Shown here: positions 34,178-42,386 of the stretch, piece by piece
Numbering within the stretch: the stretch's first letter is position 1
How the letters are laid out: every line of letters begins with the position of its first letter
Assembly (NCBI RefSeq): GCF_000422445.1
Contig: NZ_AULU01000003.1
Location: forward strand, 496,001-560,000
Direction of reading: 5' to 3'
Length of the DNA: 64,000 nucleotides
Source: Paenibacillus assamensis DSM 18201
GTDB taxonomy: Bacteria; Bacillota; Bacilli; Paenibacillales; Paenibacillaceae
Position numbers and translations under genes: made by a program
The notes under the pieces: generated by a model
The model's database searches: none
Told to the model about the DNA's origin: nothing
What the model saw: only the letters and a program-made list of their open reading frames with translations

Positions 34178-35275
34178 ATGCGTAAAAAATTTATGCCTAG
34201 CTTTATATTAGCAATCGTCTTTAGTTTAGTATTTTCTATTATGCCAGCTTTTGGTTATGCAAAAATAGGAACTAACATGTGGAATCCCGAGCAGGGCTGG
34301 AAGCGATATGAGAGCACTTCCTATGGGTTTTCTTATGAGGGATATAGCTGGGGCCACGACTATTATTTATCTAGTCATTACAACCAATATGCTGGTTCAT
34401 CTGTAAAATTTAATGTTGTAGGTACTTCCTTCCGAGTAATAAGCAAAAACGCATCTAGTTCATTGTCTGATGATATCTCGGTTATTATTGATGGAAAATA
34501 TTACGGTAAAATGAACTTGCAAGCAATTGCCCATGACAGCCCTAGTAATCCAGCCGCACCACGTTTGGCTTACGAAGTGACAGGATTATCGCCAGGAGAA
34601 CATTCAATTGAACTCATAATAAATAGCTCATACGGGAAAAGCTTTATATTTTCGGCTATCGACGTACCTCAACAAAGCTCTTTAAAGCCGTATAACCCTA
34701 ACATTTCCACACCGAAACTATCCGTAACATCGGTTACCTATTCGGTATATTTAAACGAAACGTTTGACGTTCAGCTTCGATTGGACAATGTGAACAATAT
34801 TTATGCTGAAGATTTCAGCATCAACTATGACAAATCACGCTTCCAATTCGTAAGCGCTGCGGCAGATAGCAAGCTAACGATCGTACATCAAGAAAACACA
34901 GATACATTACGATTTATTACAGCAAGCAAAGGCCGCTACAATGGCATTAACGGCAGCAGTGTACTTGTTAACTTGAAGTTTAAAGCTATCGGTGTAGGCG
35001 CTGGTACAGTAGATGCTGTTAAAGCTAAAATTGCTGACAATGGAAAAACAGAACTTACACTTGCACCAGAAAACATCGGCGAGCGCACGTTTCAAGTGCT
35101 TCCAAGCACGGAATACAGCTTGAAGCATCTTGGCGAGGTTGCTTTCTTCTATAACGAGGATAAAGCCAACTTGTCTAACAATGTGAAGAGCATTTTGGGA
35201 GACCGAGGTCCAGTTCAAGACGTCGATTTGACTCATATCGTGAAAATTGTGCTGGCTAACCCACAATATAAGTAA
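34178..35275 (+). CDS. Secreted protein with jelly-roll and cohesin-like domains
   Basis: About 365 residues from ATG 34178 (GGAGG upstream). Signal peptide (residues about 1-29, ending AFGYA). The first domain (about 30-165) looks like a beta-sandwich module seen in Paenibacillus surface glycan proteins (GWKRYESTSYGFSYEGYSW). The second (about 180-310) matches the cohesin pattern (ETFDVQLRLDNVNNIYAEDFSINYD, SVLVNLKFKAIG). The C-terminus (LSNNVKSILGDRGPVQDVDLTHIVKIVL) resembles a degenerate dockerin half. Cohesin-dockerin pairs assemble extracellular complexes. It carries no catalytic domain, so it is probably a scaffold or adhesin. Confidence 0.65.
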   Translation: MRKKFMPSFILAIVFSLVFSIMPAFGYAKIGTNMWNPEQGWKRYESTSYGFSYEGYSWGHDYYLSSHYNQYAGSSVKFNVVGTSFRVISKNASSSLSDDISVIIDGKYYGKMNLQAIAHDSPSNPAAPRLAYEVTGLSPGEHSIELIINSSYGKSFIFSAIDVPQQSSLKPYNPNISTPKLSVTSVTYSVYLNETFDVQLRLDNVNNIYAEDFSINYDKSRFQFVSAAADSKLTIVHQENTDTLRFITASKGRYNGINGSSVLVNLKFKAIGVGAGTVDAVKAKIADNGKTELTLAPENIGERTFQVLPSTEYSLKHLGEVAFFYNEDKANLSNNVKSILGDRGPVQDVDLTHIVKIVLANPQYK

Positions 35276-35289
35276 TAGCATATCGCGCA

Positions 35290-35385
35290 ACAAAAAAGGC
35301 CCGTTCCCAACTCCTTCTCTCTTATCTCGTAACAACTACTACGAGAACACGAGTGATAGGAGATTCGGTAGAACGGGCTTACTAT
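35290..35385 (+). terminator. Long imperfect hairpin after the cohesin-like gene
   Basis: The outer arms GCCCGTTC and GAACGGGC enclose further pairs (CTCCT/AGGAG, TCTCGT/ACGAGA). The structure lies between two convergent genes and may terminate both. Confidence 0.55.
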
Positions 35386-35405
35386 TTAGCTAACTAGAAG
35401 CTCAG

Positions 35406-36092
35406 TTATAAGAAAAACAAGTTAAAGCTCAGCAGGATATAGATCAACATCTCAATAACAGCCAATCGTAATTTCCAACTGCCGGATTGGTTCATAAGTC
35501 GTCCACCCAAGCTGCTGGCAAGCACTGAAACAAGCGCAAATATAACGAACGCCTGCATCATAAACAATAATCCCAGCTGTAACATCTGGAGTGGTACCCT
35601 ACCATTTTCTTGGCGTACAAACTGCGGGAATAGTGCTAGGAAGAACAAGGATAGCTTCGGATTAAGCATACTCATCACAATTCCTTGACGATACAAGCCT
35701 AAGCCTGCATTCACGCTTTCCACCGCATCAACTTTGATAACTGACGCATCTGCAACAGATGATATTTCAGCTGTTATGGCGAGCTCGCCTTCCGCTATCA
35801 TGTTACGAATCCCCATCCATACTTTCCATGCTAAATACAATAAATATATTGCACCTAAAAGCTTTATGATGAAAAATGCCGCTGGTGAAGACAGAATAAG
35901 CGCAGATACACCTGCCGCAGCCAATGCAACATGAACAATTAGTCCTGTACATAAACCAAGTGCAACGGTAATGCCGCTGCGCCAAGAACGGCTCATACTC
36001 TGTGCAGTAACAAATAAAATATCTGGACCAGGCATTAACGTTAGTGCAATGGCAACGGCTAAAAAGGATAGCATTTGATTCAGTTCAACCAC
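35406..36092 (-). CDS. LysE family amino-acid exporter
   Basis: About 228 residues from GTG 36092 (AGGAGG upstream); the longer frame has no ribosome site. Six hydrophobic segments are visible, with the family motif ALTLMPGPDILFVTAQSMSRSWRSGITVALG and MLNPKLSLFFLALFPQFV. Family members export amino acids or related solutes. The middle loop contains a polar insertion (AEISSVADASVIKVDAVES). The substrate is unknown. It is adjacent to, and possibly co-transcribed with, the MutS2-like gene upstream (110-bp gap). Confidence 0.88.
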   Translation of the reverse strand: MVELNQMLSFLAVAIALTLMPGPDILFVTAQSMSRSWRSGITVALGLCTGLIVHVALAAAGVSALILSSPAAFFIIKLLGAIYLLYLAWKVWMGIRNMIAEGELAITAEISSVADASVIKVDAVESVNAGLGLYRQGIVMSMLNPKLSLFFLALFPQFVRQENGRVPLQMLQLGLLFMMQAFVIFALVSVLASSLGGRLMNQSGSWKLRLAVIEMLIYILLSFNLFFL

Positions 36093-36202
36093 GTGTAGGC
36101 TCCTCCTGTAAACATCCAATATATAAATAAAGACATATAATTCTGTATCTAGACAAGGGCCAATATAACACCATTGCACCAACATGTAAAGGCTTTTAAG
36201 CG

Positions 36203-37750
36203 TTAACGCGTTTTATAACGATTGTGGATAAGCTGTTCGGAGCGTTCTATTAGATGCTCCTCAATACCTAATCGTTTGGCTATCGCAAGCGCGTAGCTAC
36301 TACCCGCTTCACCAATCGTCAATTTATATAAAGGGTGCAGCGTTTCTGCATCAAATTCCATCCTTGCATTTTCAAATCCCTCTGTCTGCGAGGCAAATGT
36401 CTTCAACTCATTGAAATGCGTCGTAATAAGCGACACGGCTCCTCGACGATGTAGTTCTTCCATAATCGCTATCGACAGCGCAATTCCTTCTCCCGGATCG
36501 GTTCCAGCAGCCATTTCATCGATCAACACAAGGGTAGATTCATCGGCTACTCGCAACATATCAATGATGCCATTCATATGGGCGGAAAACGTACTTAATG
36601 ATTGCTCCATACTCTGATCATCGCCTACGACGATCATGACATGAGAGAACAGTGCACATCTACTGCTTGGATGAGCTGGAATAAGGAGTCCAGACTGTAC
36701 CATTAGTGTCAATAGCCCCAGCGTCCTCAACGTAACTGTCTTACCGCCTGTATTTGGCCCTGTAACGATCAGGGAACGATAGGTGCTGCCAGCAGCAATA
36801 TTTAACGCCACCATCTTCTCATAAATGAGCGGGTGCTTCGCCTCACGTAAATCAATAATGCCTTGATCATTAATTTGCACCCGGTTACCATCAAATGTTC
36901 TTGCATACTTGCCCTTTGCGAAAATAAAGTCACATTTACCGATTATCTCTGCATTCTTTTTTAACTGCTCCTCCACCTCATCAACTAGACCTGTCAAATA
37001 ACTGAGTACTTTCCCTTCCTCGCATGCCTCTTCTGCGTACAGCATGTTCAATTCGGACTGCAAAGCCGCTACTTCCTTCGGCTCGATAAAGATGGTTTGA
37101 CCACTGCCAGACTCATCGTGCACAACACCCGCCATATGATTGCGATGAGATCGCTTGACTGGGATGACATAGCGCCCATTCCGCATGCTGACGATGCCTT
37201 CTTGCATAATGGAGCGGTTGCGTGCAACCAAGCTATCCAGCTTCGATTGAATTTTTTGTTTCGTAACCGCTATTTTTCGGCGTACTCTCTCTAGTTCCTT
37301 ACTCGCAGCGTCTACCACATGCCCATGATGAATACAGCGTTCGATCTCTTTTTTCAAATTGCCCGTATCTTTCATCGATGTGACATAAGCATGAATGCGA
37401 GGTGCGATAGCTGCTTTGCTGGACATATAGCTTCTTAGCTGCTCACAGCTGTGCAAAAACGTACCGAGACAACTAAAGTCCTGTGCCGAAAACATATACC
37501 CTGTCCCGACGAGATTCAATATGGTCTCCAATCCGTCCATCGTAGCCAATGGAATACTTACTCTTGTTTCCAGCAGTGCTTTTGCTTCTGAACTCTCATC
37601 CAGTGCTTGTTCCACTTCAAGCAGCTTCGTAGATGGGGATAGTTGTTCAACATACCGTCTACCGATGTAGGACAAGGTATGTTCCATTACGTTCTCCTTC
37701 ACTTGATCATAGCCTAACCGTGTGTAAGAACGTTCCTGAATAGATGTCAT
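36203..37750 (-). CDS. Short MutS2-like ATPase lacking KOW and Smr domains
   Basis: About 515 residues from ATG 37750 (AAAGGAGG 9 nt upstream); full-length MutS2 has about 785. The MutS core is intact: clamp/coiled-coil region (ELERVRRKIAVTKQKIQSKL), GVVHDESGSGQTIFIEP, Walker A IVTGPNTGGKTVTLR, Walker B LVLIDEMAAGTDPGEG, and the signature region DQSMEQSLSTFSAHM. It stops shortly after the ATPase (LIERSEQLIHNR), so the nuclease-like Smr and KOW domains are missing. MutS2 proteins split collided ribosomes or act on branched DNA; without Smr a ribosome-splitting role is more plausible. The leader holds a small ORF and two terminators, suggesting attenuation. Confidence 0.85.
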   Translation of the reverse strand: MTSIQERSYTRLGYDQVKENVMEHTLSYIGRRYVEQLSPSTKLLEVEQALDESSEAKALLETRVSIPLATMDGLETILNLVGTGYMFSAQDFSCLGTFLHSCEQLRSYMSSKAAIAPRIHAYVTSMKDTGNLKKEIERCIHHGHVVDAASKELERVRRKIAVTKQKIQSKLDSLVARNRSIMQEGIVSMRNGRYVIPVKRSHRNHMAGVVHDESGSGQTIFIEPKEVAALQSELNMLYAEEACEEGKVLSYLTGLVDEVEEQLKKNAEIIGKCDFIFAKGKYARTFDGNRVQINDQGIIDLREAKHPLIYEKMVALNIAAGSTYRSLIVTGPNTGGKTVTLRTLGLLTLMVQSGLLIPAHPSSRCALFSHVMIVVGDDQSMEQSLSTFSAHMNGIIDMLRVADESTLVLIDEMAAGTDPGEGIALSIAIMEELHRRGAVSLITTHFNELKTFASQTEGFENARMEFDAETLHPLYKLTIGEAGSSYALAIAKRLGIEEHLIERSEQLIHNRYKTR

Positions 37751-37779
37751 TTGTAACATCCTCCTTTTCAATTTGGCAT

Positions 37780-37817
37780 AAAAAAGAGGCAAAGAATGAA
37801 CGTCGTCATTCTTTGCC
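37780..37817 (-). terminator. Leader terminator 2 of the MutS2-like gene
   Basis: On the minus strand the stem GGCAAAGAATGA/TCATTCTTTGCC is followed by TCTTTTTT. It lies only about 30 nt upstream of the start codon, in the mRNA leader, so it would stop transcription before the gene unless prevented. Confidence 0.75.
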
Positions 37818-37901
37818 CCGCGTAAAAGATAAGGAACGTACACGTACTTACATACGCGCACTTCCCCTTTCTTTTATACCAGATAGCTGCTAATAGGCAT
37901 C

Positions 37902-37928
37902 AAAAAAACCGTGCTGAACCAGCACGGT
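37902..37928 (-). terminator. Leader terminator 1 of the MutS2-like gene
   Basis: The 8-bp stem ACCGTGCT/AGCACGGT has a 5-nt loop and seven T on the minus strand. It lies between the leader ORF and terminator 2. No complete gene upstream needs it, which suggests it too is part of a regulated leader. Confidence 0.65.
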
Positions 37929-37959
37929 CGCATCGCTAATAACAGCACAAAGGTGCAAA

Positions 37960-38031
37960 TTAGATGTCCGTAATCGTTCTTAACAAATCAGATGATTGAA
38001 TCGAGGTACAGCAAATAAACTTCAAATTCAT
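37960..38031 (-). CDS. Possible leader peptide of the MutS2-like gene
   Basis: A 23-codon ORF, MNLKFICCTSIQSSDLLRTI plus three residues, has GGAG placed 3 nt before ATG 38031. It lies upstream of two terminators and the MutS2-like gene on the same strand, the layout of ribosome-mediated attenuation seen for resistance genes. No known leader sequence is recognised and the start is weakly supported, so this is a proposal. The rest of 38032-38309 shows no gene. Confidence 0.35.
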   Translation of the reverse strand: MNLKFICCTSIQSSDLLRTITDI

Positions 38032-38309
38032 GCTCTCCAAAAAACAGGCATACAGCTAAACATGAAAATGAACGCTAGAGCCACTCTTGACCCTTTTCAA
38101 TCAACTATACAATTTGATTAGTTAAGAACTTAAACCAACATCAACATTTCCCCTTCGCCTTCATATACGCTACAAATGTATCATAATAGGAAATTATTTT
38201 CAATAATTCCATGTAAAAGTTCCCCATATAAACGAGGTATAGGTACCTGCACGTCCGAATCAATTTCATTTGCATATGCTAGCAATAACAAAAATAAGCA
38301 GGTGAGCGC

Positions 38310-39581
38310 ATGCCTATTTACGATTCAGGACCGATCGATAATAGTCAAACAGGAAGAGCAGCCTTTGCGGAGGTAAGCGCCGTTAATGCAGGCCGTTTTC
38401 CCACGAATGTAAGCATCCAATTGTACGAATTGCCTCCACTCGCATTCGGCACACAAACGAATAATCCTTTGTTTACGAGTTTGTTCTACCTCCAGCCGAG
38501 AGGGAATCCCGAAGATACTTTATCAAGCGGACTTGTTGCCTTAGGAAGTGCCTTCGGCGTTCGGGTCGCAAGCAGCGGGACAGGTGAAGATGACATTGCT
38601 GTACATGTTACGCTGTACGACGCGGACAATCGCATTATCCGTACCTTAAATGTGCCAGCTACTGCCCCCACCCCTTTGCTCGTGTATGAGGTCAACAACG
38701 GCTCGGAACATATTGGAGTCATTGAGGCCGATACGGAACAAGTCATTCAATTCATTCCTGCTACGTCCTCTGATCCTACCGGCGTTGCCTTAACGCCAGA
38801 CGGCTCTAAATGCTACGTAACCGTCCAAGGCACCGATTCTGTCGATATTTATAATACAACTGCCAATACGCTTATTACTTCCATACCGGTCGGTCTTGAT
38901 CCAGTTGGTGTATTTGTCCGTCCAGACAGTCTGCAAGCCTACGTCACTAATATTGGCGGAGACTCCGTAACGGTCATTGATGTAGCAACAAATACCGTCG
39001 TTGGTGCGCCCATTCTCACGGGCTCGCAACCTTTCGCTGTCGCTTTCGCTCTTTCCTTATCTAAAGCATACGTTACGAATTCAAACGGCTCTAGTATCAC
39101 CGTTATAGATACCAATACGTTAGCAGTAATCAATACAATCCTTTTACCTGCCAATCCAGTTGGGATTGCCACGACACCGGATAATACGAAAGCCTACGTA
39201 TGTGTACAATTGGATACCCTTGCCGTTATCGATACTTCTACAGATACACTACTCCCCTCCATCGCGCTTCCCGTTGGATCTGGCGTATCTCATGTTGCCA
39301 TCACCCCTGATGGATCACGAGCTTACGTAACAGGCAGTGTTGCAGGGCAGATGTTTATGGTCAATACCAAAACGGATACGGAAGTTCCCTCAGAATCAGT
39401 CATTATTGGGATGGGTGCGAGAAGTATAGCGATTACACCTGACGGTAACAAAGCTTTTGTTACCGCTACGCTCGAAGATTATGTTGCAGTTGTTGATCTG
39501 CGTACAAACACACGTCAACAGCTCATCGCAGCAGGTGTACTCCCTACAGCAATAGCGTTGACGCCTAATCTGCTGTACTGA
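38310..39581 (+). CDS. YVTN beta-propeller protein 1
   Basis: A 423-residue protein without a signal peptide. The N-terminal about 130 residues (MPIYDSGPIDNSQTGRAAFAEV start) form a beta-rich domain shared with the next gene. From about 135 to the end come six or seven repeats of about 42 residues with the YVTN pattern (AYVTNIGGDSVTVIDVATN, AYVTNSNGSSITVIDTNT, AFVTATLEDYVAVVDLRTN), forming a propeller. Such proteins occur on surfaces and may bind polymers or metals; the role is unknown. GGTGAG precedes ATG 38310. The next gene is a tandem duplicate. Confidence 0.85.
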   Translation: MPIYDSGPIDNSQTGRAAFAEVSAVNAGRFPTNVSIQLYELPPLAFGTQTNNPLFTSLFYLQPRGNPEDTLSSGLVALGSAFGVRVASSGTGEDDIAVHVTLYDADNRIIRTLNVPATAPTPLLVYEVNNGSEHIGVIEADTEQVIQFIPATSSDPTGVALTPDGSKCYVTVQGTDSVDIYNTTANTLITSIPVGLDPVGVFVRPDSLQAYVTNIGGDSVTVIDVATNTVVGAPILTGSQPFAVAFALSLSKAYVTNSNGSSITVIDTNTLAVINTILLPANPVGIATTPDNTKAYVCVQLDTLAVIDTSTDTLLPSIALPVGSGVSHVAITPDGSRAYVTGSVAGQMFMVNTKTDTEVPSESVIIGMGARSIAITPDGNKAFVTATLEDYVAVVDLRTNTRQQLIAAGVLPTAIALTPNLLY

Positions 39582-39634
39582 GCACTTGTTTCACTAATCT
39601 CCCTAGCCCTATAACAAAATGAAAGGATGAGCGT

Positions 39635-40903
39635 ATGCCTATTTACGATTCAGGGCCAACCAATAATAGCCAAACAGGAAGAGCAGCATTTGCAGAAGTC
39701 AGTGCCGCGAATGCTGGCCGCCTTCCTACCAACGTGAGCATTCAGCTATACGAACTGCCCCCGCTCGCCTTTGGCACACAGACGAACAATCCTTTGTTTA
39801 CGAGTTTGTTCTACCTCCAACCACGAGGTAACCCAAACGATACGGTGTCCTCCGGACTTGTCGCCTTAGGCAGTGCCTTCGGGGTAAGGGTCATTAGCAG
39901 CGGACCTGGTGAAAATGATATCGCTGTGCATGTCACGCTATATGATGCGGACAACAACATCATTCGTACACTTAACGTCCCTACTACCACTCCTACTCCC
40001 TTGTTTGCTTACGTTTCCACTAGTTCAACTAGGGTCACGGTTATTGATACCTCTACGAATCAAATAGTAGAATCCTTGACGACTGATCCATCTATAGCTT
40101 CTGTCTCTACCTCAACACCAGATGGAACACGTCTGTATGTAGCTGTTCAAGGTTCAAACGTGATCGATGTATTTGATACGACGACCAGCGCGTTGATCAC
40201 TTCGATCCCAACCGGAGGCCTCCCGCAAAGTGTATTAATGAGACCTGATGGTCTCCAAGTCTATGCAACGAATGCGATGACAAACAATGTGGTCGTGATT
40301 GATGTCGATACGAATATGCCAATAGGCGCTCCTATACCTACTGGACTCAACCCATTTGCAGTAGCTTTTTCCTTACCTGTCAGCAAGGCTTACGTGACTG
40401 ACTTCAGCGGGCCTAGCATTACCGTAATCAATACCACTACGCTGTCTGTCATCACGACAATACCGCTTGTAGGTAGTCCATTCAACATCGCAGCTACACC
40501 AGATGGAAGCAAAGTATTCGTCTGCCTGAATACAAACAATGTGGTCGTCATTGACACAGCTACTGACTCTATCATTACTACAATAAACATGTCTCCCAGT
40601 ACGGGAATATTTGATATTGCAATTACACCAGATGGCACGAAGGCGTATGTATCTGCATCTACAACAAACGAAATTCGAGTCATTAATACGATTACAAATG
40701 CGGTTATGAATAATGCAACGATCCCCCTTGGAAACGGTCCACGTTCGATTGCGATCACACCAGATGGTACAAAAGCCTATATCACTACGTTTTCAGAAAA
40801 TCTAGTGCACGTTTTCGATCTAAAAACAAATATCTTCCTAGCCACAATTGTCGTAGACGCCATGCCAAATGACGTGTCTATTGCTCCCAATCTGTTATTT
40901 TAA
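39635..40903 (+). CDS. YVTN beta-propeller protein 2 (tandem paralog)
   Basis: A 422-residue paralog of the preceding protein, 53 nt downstream with AAAGGATG before ATG. The N-terminal domains are nearly identical (only scattered changes over about 130 residues). The propeller repeats have diverged much more (AYVTDFSGPSITVINTTT, VFVCLNTNNVVVIDTATD). The pair therefore arose by duplication with selection or gene conversion keeping the N-terminal domain constant. This suggests the N-terminal part anchors or assembles the protein and the propeller carries the variable specificity. Confidence 0.85.
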   Translation: MPIYDSGPTNNSQTGRAAFAEVSAANAGRLPTNVSIQLYELPPLAFGTQTNNPLFTSLFYLQPRGNPNDTVSSGLVALGSAFGVRVISSGPGENDIAVHVTLYDADNNIIRTLNVPTTTPTPLFAYVSTSSTRVTVIDTSTNQIVESLTTDPSIASVSTSTPDGTRLYVAVQGSNVIDVFDTTTSALITSIPTGGLPQSVLMRPDGLQVYATNAMTNNVVVIDVDTNMPIGAPIPTGLNPFAVAFSLPVSKAYVTDFSGPSITVINTTTLSVITTIPLVGSPFNIAATPDGSKVFVCLNTNNVVVIDTATDSIITTINMSPSTGIFDIAITPDGTKAYVSASTTNEIRVINTITNAVMNNATIPLGNGPRSIAITPDGTKAYITTFSENLVHVFDLKTNIFLATIVVDAMPNDVSIAPNLLF

Positions 40904-40920
40904 TAGTGAAAGCAAAAAGA

Positions 40921-40960
40921 AGAGGTTCCCCTTTGTCCGTTAAGACGAAAGAGAACCTCT
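40921..40960. terminator. Terminator between propeller and sugar-permease genes
   Basis: The arms AGAGGTTC and GAACCTCT, with internal TGTC/GAC pairing, lie between convergent genes with A-rich and T-rich flanks. It probably works in both directions. Confidence 0.7.
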
Positions 40961-40979
40961 CTGTTCTATATTGATGTTG

Positions 40980-41849
40980 CTATTCCTTTGTAAATCCGAT
41001 CATCACGCCACCTACTACGATAAGCAGACAGCCAATAATAACGAATACCATTTGACGCTTGGACTTCCTCTCATTAAGTAGGAAGATACCACCCAGCGTA
41101 GAAATAATCGTACCCGTCTGTGACAAGGAGAAACTTGTTGCTACGCCGATAAGCGGGATCGATAGAAGCAATGCAAGGTTACCAGCTCCCCACCAAGCAC
41201 CTGTCAAGATGTTACGGAATGTGTATTTGTTAAATGGCTTATGTTTCAACGTTAACAACAGTCCACCCAGCACCATACCGATTGCTTGCGGCAGAATCGC
41301 TGCCCAGCCATCCACTTCAAACCAACGAAGAATAATAACATATCCAACAAAACCGACTGTGGAAATAACCAGATGCACAATTCCCTTTTTCATCTGACTG
41401 CCGCCACTAATCTGCGTTCCTTGTGTATTCGCTTGCTTGTCTTCCACAACGGTACATACAACTCCGATAATAAGAAGAACAATCGCAATAATGCCTAGAA
41501 TGACAGAAGTTGTCGTAGACCATTCACCGAACACGATAACGCCGAACAATGTCGTTACAACCAACTGCATACCTGTCGAGATAGGAACGGTACGAGATAC
41601 ACCTAAATATTGAACCGCAGAGAACTGATTGTATTGACCAAGTGCCCAACATACACCAGAAACAATACCAGCAATCCATATCGTTGTGGACAATTCAGGC
41701 TGCTTAAAGAGATAAATTCCAATCGCAAACAATAGAGCACCAAATGTCATACCGACGAGTTGATGATGCGCTTTACCTCCAAGTTTGGAGCTGACAAGCA
41801 ATAACGTTCCCCAGAATAATGCGGGGACAAGAGCCAATAAAATATCCAT
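40980..41849 (-). CDS. GRP family sugar permease (GlcU/RbsU-like)
   Basis: A 289-residue protein with ten predicted helices, typical of the glucose/ribose porter family. It begins MDILLALVPALFWGTLLLVSSKLGG and has the characteristic GQYNQFSAVQYLGVSRTVPISTGMQL and NLALLLSIPLIGVATSFSLSQTGTIISTLGGI. GlcU of Bacillus takes up glucose by proton symport. The substrate here is inferred from the family. AAGGAAAATAGGA precedes ATG 41849. The following gap 41850-42386 shows no gene apart from the terminator at 42206-42246. Confidence 0.88.
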   Translation of the reverse strand: MDILLALVPALFWGTLLLVSSKLGGKAHHQLVGMTFGALLFAIGIYLFKQPELSTTIWIAGIVSGVCWALGQYNQFSAVQYLGVSRTVPISTGMQLVVTTLFGVIVFGEWSTTTSVILGIIAIVLLIIGVVCTVVEDKQANTQGTQISGGSQMKKGIVHLVISTVGFVGYVIILRWFEVDGWAAILPQAIGMVLGGLLLTLKHKPFNKYTFRNILTGAWWGAGNLALLLSIPLIGVATSFSLSQTGTIISTLGGIFLLNERKSKRQMVFVIIGCLLIVVGGVMIGFTKE

Positions 41850-42200
41850 TATCCTATTTTCCTTCCATCGCTATCACGAACGAATCAGTATTTATTTTTA
41901 TACAAAGCCAAAATAAAATCTAACAATCATTTCTTAGCTACAAATTCCACATAAGCGAAACTATGAAGCCTAGTACCAACCGCAGCCACATCATCCTTAA
42001 GGATAGTGTAAACATCGCCCAGCATTTATAATCATCTGACACAGTTGATCCTGCCGAAAATGATGAAACCAAACATGAGCATCGAGTTAAAATGTTAAGA
42101 AAAGCTGCCTTATTGTTTATGTAGCAGACTTTATGCAGCAAACCTGTAAGCGTCGGTGCCAATTCTTCGAGTTATCGATAACATTTTTAAAATGAAGCAA

Positions 42201-42246
42201 CAAAAAAGACGCCCCTGCTTCGACTTGCCTTGAAGCGGAGCGTCTT
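42201..42246 (-). terminator. Terminator of the ABC-F gene
   Basis: On the minus strand the stem AAGACGCTCCGCTTC/GAAGCAGGGGCGTCTT is followed by six T. It lies about 140 bp after the stop codon. Confidence 0.75.
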
Positions 42247-42386
42247 CCCTAAGAAAATAATCTGCCACACTTGCTTGAGTCACTGCACTGCATGTATTGC
42301 CGCTTACTGCTGCATTGCCATTACCGTTAAGCTATATTCGTTAGCTCAGAGATACAAAGTAGAAATTCATGAACTGCTGCGAACTT

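Noticed and set aside
37751-37861. N-terminal extension of the MutS2-like protein
   Set aside because: It spans a terminator hairpin in the mRNA leader; the ATG at 37750 has a much better ribosome site.
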